DNA of 64,000 nt from Arsenicicoccus sp. oral taxon 190. Its GTDB lineage: Bacteria; Actinomycetota; Actinomycetes; Actinomycetales; Dermatophilaceae. Position 1 is the stretch's first letter; every line of letters starts with the position of its first letter. Shown one piece after another: positions 7,701 through 16,338 of the stretch. The stretch is from positions 1,984,001 through 2,048,000 of the forward strand of contig NZ_CP012070.1 in NCBI RefSeq assembly GCF_001189535.1, in the 5' to 3' direction. The notes below the pieces were generated by a model. That model searched no databases. It saw only the letters and a program-made list of their open reading frames with translations, and had not been told where the DNA came from. Position numbers and translations under genes: made by a program.

Positions 7701-9455
7701 ATGAGTACCTCCGCTGCCGAGCACCTGTCACCAGCCTTCCCCGAGCGAGCAGCGTGGGGGACTGCCGGCAAGCTCCGGGCCTGGCAGGCCGAGGCGCTGC
7801 AGCGATACCTCGAGGACCGGCCGCGCGACTTCCTGGCGGTGGCCACGCCGGGGGCAGGCAAGACGACATACGCGCTGCGCGTGGCGACCGAGCTGCTGCG
7901 GCGGGGAGCGGTGCGCCGGGTGACCGTCGTGGCGCCGACCGAGCACCTCAAGGTCCAGTGGGCCGACGCCGCGGCCCGGGTCGGCATCCAGCTGGACCCG
8001 ACCTTCACCAACGCGGCCGGCACGCACAACAAGGCGTTCGACGGCGTGGCGCTGACCTACGCGCAGGTGGCCTCCAAGCCGCTGCTGCACCGCGCCCGCA
8101 CCGAGGCCGCACCGACCCTGGTGATCCTCGACGAGATCCACCACGGCGGCGACAACAAGTCCTGGGGCGAGGCGATCCGGGACGCCTTCGAGCCGGCGGC
8201 GCGGCGACTCGCCCTGACCGGCACCCCCTTCCGCTCCGACACCAACCCAATCCCGTTCGTGCGCTACGAGGAGGGCGCCGACGGCATCCGGCGCTCCGCC
8301 TCCGACTACTCCTACGGCTACGCCGAGGCGCTGCGCGACGGCGTGGTGCGGCCCGTGCTGTTCATGGCGTATGGCGGGGCGATGCGCTGGCGGACCCGCG
8401 CCGGTGACGAGCTGGCGGCCCGCCTCGGGGAGCCGCTCACCAAGGACCTCACGGCCCACGCCTGGCGCACCGCGCTGTCCCCCCAGGGGGAGTGGATCCC
8501 GGCGGTGCTGCGCGCCGCCGACAAGCGCCTGACCGAGGTGCGCCGCCACGTGCCCGATGCCGGCGGCCTGGTCATCGCCACCAACCAGACCAACGCCCGC
8601 GCCTACGCAAAGATCCTGCACGAGCTGACCGGCGAGAAGCCCACCGTCGTGCTCTCCGACGACGCCGGCGCCTCCAAGCGCATCGAGACCTACTCCGGGT
8701 CCACCGACCGCTGGCTCGTGGCCGTGCGCATGGTCTCCGAGGGGGTGGACGTGCCACGGCTCGCCGTCGGCGTCTACGCGACCTCGACGTCGACGCCGCT
8801 GTTCTTCGCGCAGGCCGTCGGCCGCTTCGTGCGGGCCCGCAAGCGCGGCGAGGTGGCGTCGGTCTTCCTGCCCTCCGTCCCGCTGCTCCTCGAGCACGCC
8901 GCCCGGCTGGAGGACGAGCGCGACCACGCCCTCGACCGCCCCAAGAAGGCCGGCGAGGAGGAGTCGCTGTGGTCCGAGGAGGACGGCCTGGTCGAGGCCG
9001 CCAACCGCTCCGAGCAGGCCAGCGACGAGCTGGACGCGAAGTTCGAGGCCCTCGAGTCCGACGCGGAGTTCGACCACGTGCTCTTCGACGCCGAGCAGTT
9101 CGGCCTGGTCGCCGACGTCGGCTCCGAGGAGGAGGACGGTTATCTCGGGCTGCCCGGGCTGCTCGAGCCCGACCAGATGGCGCACCTGCTGCGGGAGCGC
9201 CAGAGCCGGCAGAAGCCCAACGCGCGGGCCCGCGAGCGCCACGAGGAGGTCTCGGCCCACCGGGCCCTGCAGGCCCAGCGCAAGGAGCTCAACAAGCTGG
9301 TGTCGGCCTACGCCCGCAAGACCGGGACCAAGCACGCCATCGTGCACTCCGAGCTGCGGCAGGTGTGTGGCGGACCCGCGCTGGACCAGGCGTCCCAGGA
9401 GCAGGTCGGGGCGCGGATCGACAAGATCCGCAACTGGTTCGTCGGCCGCCGCTGA
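7701..9455 (+). CDS. SF2 DEAD/DEAH-type DNA/RNA helicase
   Basis: The 584-residue protein has two RecA-like domains. The Q-like region LRAWQAEALQRYL (about 26-38) is followed by Walker A TPGAGKTT (about 49-56), APTEHL, Walker B DEIHH (about 139-143), LTGTPFRSD (motif III, about 172-180), and in domain 2 EGVDVPRLAVGVYA and QAVGRFVRAR. The C-terminal 180 residues are charged and probably helical. This subgroup is widespread in actinobacteria and resembles the helicase half of restriction or UvrB/RecG-type enzymes, but no nuclease domain is visible. The cellular role is unknown. TACCCT at 7684-7689 could give a very short leader. Confidence 0.88.
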   Translation: MSTSAAEHLSPAFPERAAWGTAGKLRAWQAEALQRYLEDRPRDFLAVATPGAGKTTYALRVATELLRRGAVRRVTVVAPTEHLKVQWADAAARVGIQLDPTFTNAAGTHNKAFDGVALTYAQVASKPLLHRARTEAAPTLVILDEIHHGGDNKSWGEAIRDAFEPAARRLALTGTPFRSDTNPIPFVRYEEGADGIRRSASDYSYGYAEALRDGVVRPVLFMAYGGAMRWRTRAGDELAARLGEPLTKDLTAHAWRTALSPQGEWIPAVLRAADKRLTEVRRHVPDAGGLVIATNQTNARAYAKILHELTGEKPTVVLSDDAGASKRIETYSGSTDRWLVAVRMVSEGVDVPRLAVGVYATSTSTPLFFAQAVGRFVRARKRGEVASVFLPSVPLLLEHAARLEDERDHALDRPKKAGEEESLWSEEDGLVEAANRSEQASDELDAKFEALESDAEFDHVLFDAEQFGLVADVGSEEEDGYLGLPGLLEPDQMAHLLRERQSRQKPNARARERHEEVSAHRALQAQRKELNKLVSAYARKTGTKHAIVHSELRQVCGGPALDQASQEQVGARIDKIRNWFVGRR

Positions 9456-9486
9456 CCCCTCGAGGCCATCGACGCACGTCGTGGCC

Positions 9487-9543
9487 GCTGACCCACGTCA
9501 CGGCCGCTGACCCACGTCGCCGTCGCTGACCCACGTCGCCGCC
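9487..9543. repeat. three 19-bp tandem repeats between convergent genes
   Basis: GCTGACCCACGTC followed by six variable bases begins at 9487, 9506 and 9525, a 19-bp period, just after the helicase stop, which itself lies in a related GCTGACC. No clear hairpin is seen. Confidence 0.7.
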
Positions 9544-9565
9544 AGGGGCGGCGCGTGGAGGCGCC

Positions 9566-10087
9566 TCACGGCGTGTCGCCGCCGGTGGCTGACCGCGGCG
9601 GGCGGGGCTGCCCGTCGTGGTGCCGCGCCGCGGCGTCCACCAGCGGGGCGGTCCGGTGGCTGATCCGGGTGGCCAACGAGATCACCGTCGTGGTCCGGAT
9701 CACCGACCCGCCCGCCACGACGTCGTCGATGACGCGCTGCAGGTCGGCGTTGTCCCGCCCCACCAGCCGGATCCAGATGTCGCCGCTGCCGGTGATCGTG
9801 TGCGCCTCGAGCACCTCGGGGATCGCCAGCAGGTGCTCCACGACGTGCTCGTGCCCGTGGTCCTGCCGGATCTCCAGCGTCGCGAACGCGATCACCGGGT
9901 AGCCCAGGGCCGCCGCATCCACCTGCGGCGCGAACGACCGGATCACGCCCCGCTCCTGCATCCGGTCGAGCCGGGCCTGGACGGTGCCCCGCGCCACGCC
10001 CAGCGCCCGCGACGCCCCGAGCACGCCGACGTGCGGGTCGGTCGTGAACGCGCGCAGGATCCGGCGGTCGAGGTCGTCGATGCTCAT
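9566..10087 (-). CDS. AsnC/Lrp family transcription regulator
   Basis: The 173-residue protein starts with an AsnC-type winged HTH (IDDLDRRILRAF, with the recognition helix near VARGTVQARLDRMQ) and continues with the RAM/effector domain (YPVIAFATLEI, HTITGSGDIWIRL). Lrp-family proteins bind amino acids or related acids and act as multimers. It is divergent from 4-hydroxyphenylpyruvate dioxygenase, which suggests a local regulator of tyrosine catabolism. ATG 10087 follows a -10-like GACAAT by seven bases, so it may be leaderless. The upstream extension to 10159 is not family-like. Confidence 0.88.
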   Translation of the reverse strand: MSIDDLDRRILRAFTTDPHVGVLGASRALGVARGTVQARLDRMQERGVIRSFAPQVDAAALGYPVIAFATLEIRQDHGHEHVVEHLLAIPEVLEAHTITGSGDIWIRLVGRDNADLQRVIDDVVAGGSVIRTTTVISLATRISHRTAPLVDAAARHHDGQPRPPRSATGGDTP

Positions 10088-10198
10088 GGGACAGATTGTC
10101 CACCGGGGAGGGGGTAGGCGCCATACGGCACGGGCATTTTGCCCAGAGGGGCTGCACATGGTTGCCAGGTTGCCTGGCTCGCCTCACAGTTGGGCAGC
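10088..10198. promoter_or_regulatory. divergent asnC-hppD control region
   Basis: The 111 bases hold GGACA-GAT-TGTCC (10089-10101), which overlaps the presumed asnC -10, and GGGCA-TTT-TGCCC (10132-10144) with a directly repeated GGTTGCC near 10160-10174. Both palindromes are candidate AsnC-type operators that would link autoregulation with hppD control. Confidence 0.5.
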
Positions 10199-11407
10199 AT
10201 GACCGACACCACCCTTGACCTCACGCCGCAAGAGCGCGATGCCGATCTGGACCTCAACCAGCTCAAGCAGCTTGTCGGCCTCGTGGAGTACGACGAGGCG
10301 ACCGACCCCTTCCCCGTCACCGGCTGGGATGCCATCGTCTTCGTCGTCGGCAACGCGACGCAGACCGCCCACTACTACGAGTCCGCCTGGGGCATGACGC
10401 TGGAGGCCTACTCCGGTCCGGAGAACGGCAACCGGGACCACAAGGCGTTCGTGCTGCGGTCCGGCTCGATCCGTTTCGTCGTCAAGGGCGCGGTCGACCC
10501 CGACAGCCCCCTGATCGAGCACCACGCCAAGCACGGTGACGGCGTCGTCGACATCGCCCTCGAGGTCCCCGACGTGGACCGCTGCGTGGCGCAGGCCAAG
10601 AAGATGGGCGCCACCGTCCTCGAGGAGCCGCAGGACGTCACCGACGAGCACGGCACGCTGCGCTTCGCCTCCATCGCGACGTATGGCGAGACCCGGCACA
10701 CGCTCGTCGACCGCTCCCGCTACTCGGGGCCCTACTGGCCCGGCTACGTCACCCGGACCTCGACGCTGGTCCGGCGCGAGGGCTCCCCCAAGCGGCTCTT
10801 CCAGGCCCTGGACCACATCGTCGGCAACGTCGAGCTCGGCAAGATGGACGAGTGGGTGGCCTTCTACAACAAGGTCATGGGCTTCGTGAACATGGCGGAG
10901 TTCATCGGCGACGACATCGCCACCGACTACTCCGCCCTCATGTCCAAGGTCGTCGCCAACGGCAACCACCGGGTGAAGTTCCCCCTCAACGAGCCGGCGA
11001 TCGCCAAGAAGCGCTCGCAGATCGACGAGTACCTCGACTTCTACCGCGGCCCCGGCGCCCAGCACCTCGCGCTGGCGACCAACGACATCATCCGCACCGT
11101 CGACGAGCTGCGCGCCAACGGCATCGAGTTCCTGGACACCCCGGACTCCTACTACGAGGACCCCGAGCTGCGGAAGCGCATCGGTGAGGTGCGGGTCCCG
11201 ATCGAGGAGCTGCAGCAGCGCGGGATCCTCGTCGACCGCGACGAGGACGGCTACCTGCTGCAGATCTTCACCCGCCCGCTCGGTGACCGCCCGACCGTGT
11301 TCTTCGAGCTGATCGAGCGGCACGGGTCGCTGGGCTTCGGCAAGGGCAACTTCAAGGCCCTCTTCGTGGCCCTGGAGCGCGAGCAGGACATCCGCGGCAA
11401 CCTCTGA
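10199..11407 (+). CDS. hppD: 4-hydroxyphenylpyruvate dioxygenase
   Basis: This 402-residue, two-domain vicinal-oxygen-chelate protein converts 4-hydroxyphenylpyruvate to homogentisate in tyrosine catabolism using Fe(II). The iron ligands are visible: His206 in ALDHIVGN, His289 in GAQHLALATNDI and Glu370 in VFFELIER. The C-terminal GFGKGNFKALF helix gates the active site. ATG 10199 is chosen because residues upstream of it (to 10139) lie in the divergent control region. The length fits the family. Homogentisate dioxygenase is not in the window. Confidence 0.96.
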   Translation: MTDTTLDLTPQERDADLDLNQLKQLVGLVEYDEATDPFPVTGWDAIVFVVGNATQTAHYYESAWGMTLEAYSGPENGNRDHKAFVLRSGSIRFVVKGAVDPDSPLIEHHAKHGDGVVDIALEVPDVDRCVAQAKKMGATVLEEPQDVTDEHGTLRFASIATYGETRHTLVDRSRYSGPYWPGYVTRTSTLVRREGSPKRLFQALDHIVGNVELGKMDEWVAFYNKVMGFVNMAEFIGDDIATDYSALMSKVVANGNHRVKFPLNEPAIAKKRSQIDEYLDFYRGPGAQHLALATNDIIRTVDELRANGIEFLDTPDSYYEDPELRKRIGEVRVPIEELQQRGILVDRDEDGYLLQIFTRPLGDRPTVFFELIERHGSLGFGKGNFKALFVALEREQDIRGNL

Positions 11408-11425
11408 CCGCTGCCGTATGCCGTC

Positions 11426-11460
11426 CCCGGCCGCCGCCTCGACCCGAGGCGGCGGCCGGG
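11426..11460. terminator. hairpin terminator after hppD
   Basis: A perfect 15-bp stem (11426-11440 with 11446-11460) with a GACCC loop lies 18 bases after the hppD stop. Confidence 0.8.
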
Positions 11461-11503
11461 ACGTGTCGGCGGCTCTCCGCCGCGCCTCTTGCGTCCCGCC
11501 TCT

Positions 11504-11570
11504 CTCGTTGAGAGGCGACAGATCGGGGTTGTGGGGCGGGGATGAGCCCCGTTTGTCGCCTCTCAACGAG
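11504..11570. repeat. long extragenic inverted repeat (REP-like)
   Basis: CTCGTTGAGAGGCGACA (11504-11520) is perfectly inverted at 11554-11570. Inside the arms CGGGG and CCCCG extend the pairing, and each arm is itself near-palindromic (CTC-GTT-GAG). The right arm overlaps the last codons of the ABC exporter gene. It may terminate that gene, but its structure also resembles a dispersed REP-type element. Confidence 0.7.
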
Positions 11571-13599
11571 GGGATGGAGCGTCCTCGACCGCTGCCCCGG
11601 CGAACTGCGCCTGGTAGAGCCGCGCGTAGGCGCCCTCGGCGGTCAGCAGGTCGTCGTGCGAGCCCAGCTCGACGATGGACCCGTGCTCCATCACGACGAT
11701 CACGTCGGCGTGGCGGATCGTGGACAGTCGGTGGGCGATCACGAAGCTCGTGCGGTCCCGACGCAGCCGGTCCATGGCTTCCTGGACGAGGGCCTCGGTG
11801 CGGGTGTCGACCGAGCTGGTCGCCTCGTCGAGGATCAGGATCTCGGGGTCGGACAGGAAGGCTCGCGCGATGGTCAGCAGCTGCCGCTGCCCGGAGGACA
11901 GCGAGGACCCGTCGTCGTCCAGGACCGTGTCGTAGCCGTCGGGCAGGGTGCGGATGAAGTGGTCCGCGTGGGCCGCGGTCGCGGCGGCCACCACCTGGTC
12001 CTCGGTGGGGTCCTGCGCGCCGTAGGCGATGTTGTCCCGGATCGTGCCGGTGAACAGCCAGGTGTCCTGCAGCACCACGCCGAAGGCGCCGCGCAGGGCG
12101 CCCCGCGGGAGGTCGCGGATGTCCGTGCCGTCCAAGGTGATCCGCCCCGCGTCCACGTCGTAGTAGCGCAGCAGGAGGTTGGTCAGCGTGGTCTTGCCGG
12201 CCCCGGTCGGGCCGACGATGGCGATGGTGCGGCCGGGCTCGGCGACGAGGTCGAGGTGCTCGATGAGCGGCTCGTCGGGGGAGTAGGAGAAGGAGACGTC
12301 CTCGAAGGCCACCCGTCCCCGCACGGCAGGGCGGTCTCGGCCGGTGGTGGGGTCGGGGACGGGGTCGGGGGTCTCCTCCGCGGCGTCCAGGAGCTGGTAG
12401 ACCCGCTCGGCCGACGCCACTCCCGACTGCAGCAGGTTGGCCATGGCAGCGAGCTGCCCCAGGGGCTGGCTGAACTGGCGGGAGTACTGGATAAAGGCCT
12501 GCACCCCGCCGATGGACATCGCGCCGGAGGCGACCCGCAGCCCGCCGATCACCGCGACCAGCACGAAGTTGAGGTTGGACACGAACCACATGGCCGGCTG
12601 GATGATCCCGGACACGAACTGCGCCTTGAACGCCGCCTCGTAGAGCGCGTCGTTGTGGCGGGCGAAGGTCTCCTGCGAGGTGCGCTGCTGCCCGAAGACC
12701 TTGACCAGCAGCTGCCCGCTGTACATCTCCTCGACGTGGCCGTTGAGGCGCCCGGTGGCGGCCCACTGCTCGCGGAACTGCGGCTGGCTGCGGCGGGCGA
12801 TGACCAGGGTGATGGCGGCCATCACCGGCACGCTCACGACCGCGATGACCGTCAGGAGCGGGGAGATCGTGAGCATCATGACGATCACGCCGAGGACCGT
12901 GAGCGCGGAGTTGAGCAGCTGGGTCATCGTCTGCTGCAGCGACTGGCCGACGTTGTCGACGTCGTTGGTCGCCTTGGAGAGGATGTCGCCGCGGGCCTCG
13001 GTGTCGAAGTAGCGCAGCGGGAGCCGCTCCAGCTTGGCCTCGACGTCGTGACGCATCCGGTGGACGGTGCGCTGGACCACCGTGGTGGTGAGCCAGACCT
13101 GCACCCAGGTGAAGAGCGAGGAGAGGGCGTAGAGCACGAGGGCCCACGCCAGCACGTGCGCCACCGCGGTGGTGTCGACCCCGCGGCCCGGCACCAGGTC
13201 CGGCATACCGGACAGGAGGTCCGCCAGGCGGCTGTCGCCGCGGGCGCGCAGGCCGGCCAGGACCTGGTCCCGGGTCAGCCCGGCGGGCAGCTGGTGACCG
13301 ATCGCGCCGGAGAAGATGAGGTCGGTGGCCCGGCCCAGGATCTTGGGGCCGATGACCGAGAGCGCGATGCCGATCACGCCGAGGACGACGATCGCGCCGA
13401 CGTGGGCGCGGTGGGAGGTCAGCTCGCGGACGAGCCGGCGGGCCGCGGCCCCGAAGTCCTCGGCCTTGGCGACCGGGGCGCCCATCGCCAGGCGGCCACC
13501 GCGCGGCCCGCCCGCCCGTGGGCCCCCGCCGGCGGCCGTGCTCTCGTCATGGACCCCGACCCGGCCCCGACCGGTGGACCCCGAGGTGGCCGTGCTCAT
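11563..13599 (-). CDS. heterodimeric ABC exporter, subunit with canonical Walker B
   Basis: The 678-residue half-transporter has a Gly-rich, variable N-terminus of about 50 residues, six transmembrane helices (about 65-400) and a C-terminal nucleotide-binding domain. The latter has Walker A GPTGAGKTT, Q-loop VVLQDTW, signature LSSGQ and Walker B ILILDEATSSVD with the catalytic Glu. The degenerate signature here pairs with the degenerate Walker B of the partner upstream, the arrangement known from TM287/288-type exporters. It probably exports a drug, lipid or peptide, with the substrate unknown. Its ATG overlaps the partner's TGA (ATGA). Confidence 0.9.
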   Translation of the reverse strand: MSTATSGSTGRGRVGVHDESTAAGGGPRAGGPRGGRLAMGAPVAKAEDFGAAARRLVRELTSHRAHVGAIVVLGVIGIALSVIGPKILGRATDLIFSGAIGHQLPAGLTRDQVLAGLRARGDSRLADLLSGMPDLVPGRGVDTTAVAHVLAWALVLYALSSLFTWVQVWLTTTVVQRTVHRMRHDVEAKLERLPLRYFDTEARGDILSKATNDVDNVGQSLQQTMTQLLNSALTVLGVIVMMLTISPLLTVIAVVSVPVMAAITLVIARRSQPQFREQWAATGRLNGHVEEMYSGQLLVKVFGQQRTSQETFARHNDALYEAAFKAQFVSGIIQPAMWFVSNLNFVLVAVIGGLRVASGAMSIGGVQAFIQYSRQFSQPLGQLAAMANLLQSGVASAERVYQLLDAAEETPDPVPDPTTGRDRPAVRGRVAFEDVSFSYSPDEPLIEHLDLVAEPGRTIAIVGPTGAGKTTLTNLLLRYYDVDAGRITLDGTDIRDLPRGALRGAFGVVLQDTWLFTGTIRDNIAYGAQDPTEDQVVAAATAAHADHFIRTLPDGYDTVLDDDGSSLSSGQRQLLTIARAFLSDPEILILDEATSSVDTRTEALVQEAMDRLRRDRTSFVIAHRLSTIRHADVIVVMEHGSIVELGSHDDLLTAEGAYARLYQAQFAGAAVEDAPSPR

Positions 13600-15329
13600 G
13601 CCGCCTCCTCGGCGCTCAGCTGCGACAGCACGATCTCGCGGTAGGTCGGGCAGTCGGCCATGAGCTCGTGGTGTCGCCCGCGCCCGACGACGGCACCCTC
13701 GTCCAGCACGACGATCTCGTCCGCGTCGCGGATCGTGTTGACCCGCTGGGCGACGACCAGGACGGTGGCCTCCCGGGTGATCGGGCGCAGCGCCGCCCGC
13801 AGCGCGGCGTCCGTGGCGTAGTCGAGCGCCGAGAAGGAGTCGTCGAAGAGGTAGACGAGCGGCCGGCGGACCACGGCCCGGGCGATGGCCAGCCGCTGGC
13901 GCTGCCCGCCCGAGACGTTGGTGCCGCCCTGGGTGATGGGGGCGTCCAGACCCTCCGGCATGGCCTCGACGAAGTCGCGGGCCTGGGCGATCTCCAGCGC
14001 CTGCCACAGCTCGTCGTCGGTCGCGTCCGCGCGCCCGAGCCGCAGGTTGCTCGCGACCGTGCCGCTGAAGAGGTAGGGGCGCTGCGGCACCAGCCCGAAG
14101 CAGCGCCACAGCTCCTCGGGGTCGAGGTCGCGGACGTCGACGCCGTCCAAGGTGACCCGCCCGGCGGTGGCGTCGATGAGCCGGGGCACCAGGTTGAGGA
14201 GCGTGGTCTTGCCCGCGCCCGTCGAGCCGATGATGGCGGTGGTGCGGCCCGGCGTGGCCTCCAGCGTGATGCCGTGCAGCACCGGGTCGTCGGCCCCGGG
14301 GAACGTGAACGACACGTCGCTCAGCCCCACGACGCCACGGTGGTGCCCGCCGCGCACCGGCTCCAGCGGGGCCGCGATGGTCGGCTCGGTGTCGAGCACC
14401 TCGGTGATGCGCTCTGCGGACACCTGGGCCCGCGGCAGGATCATGAACATCATCGAGGCCATGAGCACGGACATCAGGATGTTCATGAGGTAGGTCATCA
14501 TCGCGACGAGGTCACCGACCTGCATGTCACCGCTCGCGATCCGCAACCCCCCGAACCACACGATCGCCACGGTCGAGAGGTTCATGATCAGCATGATCAG
14601 CGGGAACATCGAGGTCATGAGCCGGCCCGCGGCCAGCGAGACGTCGCGCAGCTGGTCGTTGGCGACGCCGAAGCGCTCCTGCTCGGCGTGGTCCTTGACG
14701 AAGGCCCGGATCACGCGGACGCCGCTGATCTGCTCGCGCAGGATCTGGTTGACGGTGTCCACCTGCCCCTGCATCCGCCGGAAGAGCGGGTGCAGCCGCC
14801 AGATGATGAAGGCCAGGCAGGCCACCAGCACCGGGACGACGACGAGCAGCAGGCCGGACAGCGCCACGTCGTGCTGCAGCGCCAGGATCACCGAGCCCAC
14901 GGCGGTGATCGGCGTCGACGCCACCATGACGAGGGTGAGGAAGACGAGCATCTGGATCTGCTGGACGTCGTTGGTGGTGCGGGTGATCAGGGTGGGGGCG
15001 CCGAACCTGCCGAGCTCCTCGGCCGCGAAGCGCTCCACGGTCTCGAAGATCTCGGCGCGCAGGTCGCGCCCGAACCGCATGGCGGTGCGGGCGCCGTAGT
15101 AGATGGCGACGACGTTGGCGACGATCTGGGCGAGCGTGACGAGCAGCATGATCGCGCCGACGCGCAGCACGTAGCCGGTGTCGCCCTTGGCGACGCCCTC
15201 GTCGATCACGTCGGCGTTGAGGGTGGGCAGGTAGAGGTTGGCCAGGACCTGCAGGGTCTGGAAGAGCAGGACCAGGGCGATCGGACCGCGGTGGCGCACC
15301 AGGTGTCGTCGAAGAATCGCTGAGAGCAC
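13596..15329 (-). CDS. heterodimeric ABC exporter, subunit with degenerate Walker B
   Basis: The 577-residue half-transporter carries six transmembrane helices (about 15-300) and a nucleotide-binding domain with Walker A GSTGAGKTT, Q-loop LVPQRPYLF, signature VSGGQ and Walker B VYLFDDSFSALD. Here Asp replaces the catalytic Glu, so one ATP site of the heterodimer is expected to be inactive in hydrolysis. It is the first gene of a two-gene operon. The start is GTG 15329, set by a -10 element TAGCGT six bases upstream, so the mRNA is probably leaderless. Confidence 0.9.
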   Translation of the reverse strand: MLSAILRRHLVRHRGPIALVLLFQTLQVLANLYLPTLNADVIDEGVAKGDTGYVLRVGAIMLLVTLAQIVANVVAIYYGARTAMRFGRDLRAEIFETVERFAAEELGRFGAPTLITRTTNDVQQIQMLVFLTLVMVASTPITAVGSVILALQHDVALSGLLLVVVPVLVACLAFIIWRLHPLFRRMQGQVDTVNQILREQISGVRVIRAFVKDHAEQERFGVANDQLRDVSLAAGRLMTSMFPLIMLIMNLSTVAIVWFGGLRIASGDMQVGDLVAMMTYLMNILMSVLMASMMFMILPRAQVSAERITEVLDTEPTIAAPLEPVRGGHHRGVVGLSDVSFTFPGADDPVLHGITLEATPGRTTAIIGSTGAGKTTLLNLVPRLIDATAGRVTLDGVDVRDLDPEELWRCFGLVPQRPYLFSGTVASNLRLGRADATDDELWQALEIAQARDFVEAMPEGLDAPITQGGTNVSGGQRQRLAIARAVVRRPLVYLFDDSFSALDYATDAALRAALRPITREATVLVVAQRVNTIRDADEIVVLDEGAVVGRGRHHELMADCPTYREIVLSQLSAEEAA

Positions 15330-15335
15330 GCCGCT

Positions 15336-15341
15336 ACGCTA
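15336..15341 (-). promoter_or_regulatory. -10 element of a leaderless promoter (ABC exporter operon)
   Basis: On the minus strand TAGCGT is followed by AGCGGC and then GTG 15329. No Shine-Dalgarno is visible. Confidence 0.5.
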
Positions 15342-15407
15342 CTGCCTGGCGCCGACATGCCCCACCGGGCGTCAGAGGCCCCCAGGCCGGCGTGCGAGGC
15401 TAGCCTC

Positions 15408-16334
15408 ATGACCCAGCCTTCAGGGTGGTACGACGACCCCCAGGACCCCGCCTACCTCCGGTACTTCGACGGTGTGACGTGGACCGACCACCGGGCGCCG
15501 AAGCAGGCGTCGCAGGTCGCGCAGTCGCACATCGGCGAGGGGGCCCACGTGGAGGACTTCCGGCGCCCGGGTCAGCAGTCCCACCACGACGACCGGTCCG
15601 GCGGTCAGAGCCCGTATGTCGTCCCCACCGCCCGGCCAGGTGACGCCCCGCGAGACGGCACGGACCGGCCCGGGGGAGGGCCGAAGGGCCACCAGCAGCA
15701 GGGCTACCACCAGCACGGCTACCAGCAGCAGGGCTACCAGCAGCGGGGTTACCAGCACGGCTACCAGCCGCAGGGCTACGGCCCGGCGCCGGCCATGACC
15801 CCCGACGGGCACCGGCTCTCCGGGTGGTGGCGGCGTCTCGGGGCGCTGCTCATCGACGGCTTCCTGCTCAACCTGCTGCTGTCACCGCTCTACGTCCGGC
15901 TGCTCGGGCCGACGATCGACCGGTGGCAGGGCTGGTGGGACGAGGTCGGTGCCGCCGTCGACGCGGGCAGCTCGACGGTGCCCCCCGCCCCGCAGATCCC
16001 GCTCGGCATCCAGCTGCAGGTCGCCGCGGTCATGGTCCTGGCCTTCCTGATCTACGAGGTCTTCTGCCTGAGCCGGTGGGGCCGCACCCTCGGTCGGGTG
16101 GTCACCGGCATCAGCGTCCGGGCGCTCGAGTCGCCGACGCCGGCGCCGGTGGGGCGGCTCATGCTGCGCACGATCGTCAAGCGGGTGGGCGACCTCATCC
16201 CCTCCGTGCTGGGCATCGCCTTCACCCTGCTCGACGGGTTGTTCCCGCTGTGGGACCGGCCGATGCGCCAGGCGCTGCACGACAAGGCCGGGCGGACCTG
16301 CGTGGTGGTCGGCAAGCTTCCCCGGCGCGGTTGA
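15408..16334 (+). CDS. DUF2510/RDD membrane protein
   Basis: The 308-residue protein begins with a DUF2510 module (GWYDDPQDPAYLRYFDGVTWTDH, residues about 5-30). A Gln/Gly/Tyr-rich linker follows with about eight QQGY/QHGY repeats (about 100-140). The RDD domain comes last: SGWWRRLGALLIDGFLL, then three predicted membrane segments. RDD proteins are integral membrane proteins, some implicated in Na+/H+ exchange, but most are uncharacterised. A perfect 12-bp palindrome GAGGCTAGCCTC (15396-15407) abuts the start. The GNAT gene follows after four bases and is probably co-transcribed. Confidence 0.82.
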   Translation: MTQPSGWYDDPQDPAYLRYFDGVTWTDHRAPKQASQVAQSHIGEGAHVEDFRRPGQQSHHDDRSGGQSPYVVPTARPGDAPRDGTDRPGGGPKGHQQQGYHQHGYQQQGYQQRGYQHGYQPQGYGPAPAMTPDGHRLSGWWRRLGALLIDGFLLNLLLSPLYVRLLGPTIDRWQGWWDEVGAAVDAGSSTVPPAPQIPLGIQLQVAAVMVLAFLIYEVFCLSRWGRTLGRVVTGISVRALESPTPAPVGRLMLRTIVKRVGDLIPSVLGIAFTLLDGLFPLWDRPMRQALHDKAGRTCVVVGKLPRRG

Positions 16335-16338
16335 CCCG

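Noticed and set aside
7664..8407. alternative-frame coding sequence over the SF2 helicase N-terminus
   Set aside because: The overlapping helicase frame has clear Walker A and DEIHH motifs, and the alternative is Arg/Gly/Ala-rich with none.
9487..9543. 19-bp repeats considered as a plasmid iteron or att site
   Set aside because: Only three copies, no replication or integrase gene nearby, and no second copy in the window.
10184..13147. 987-codon open frame opposite hppD and the ABC exporter
   Set aside because: Its Arg/Pro/Gly-rich composition is typical of a shadow frame in G+C-rich DNA, and it lies over two well-supported genes.
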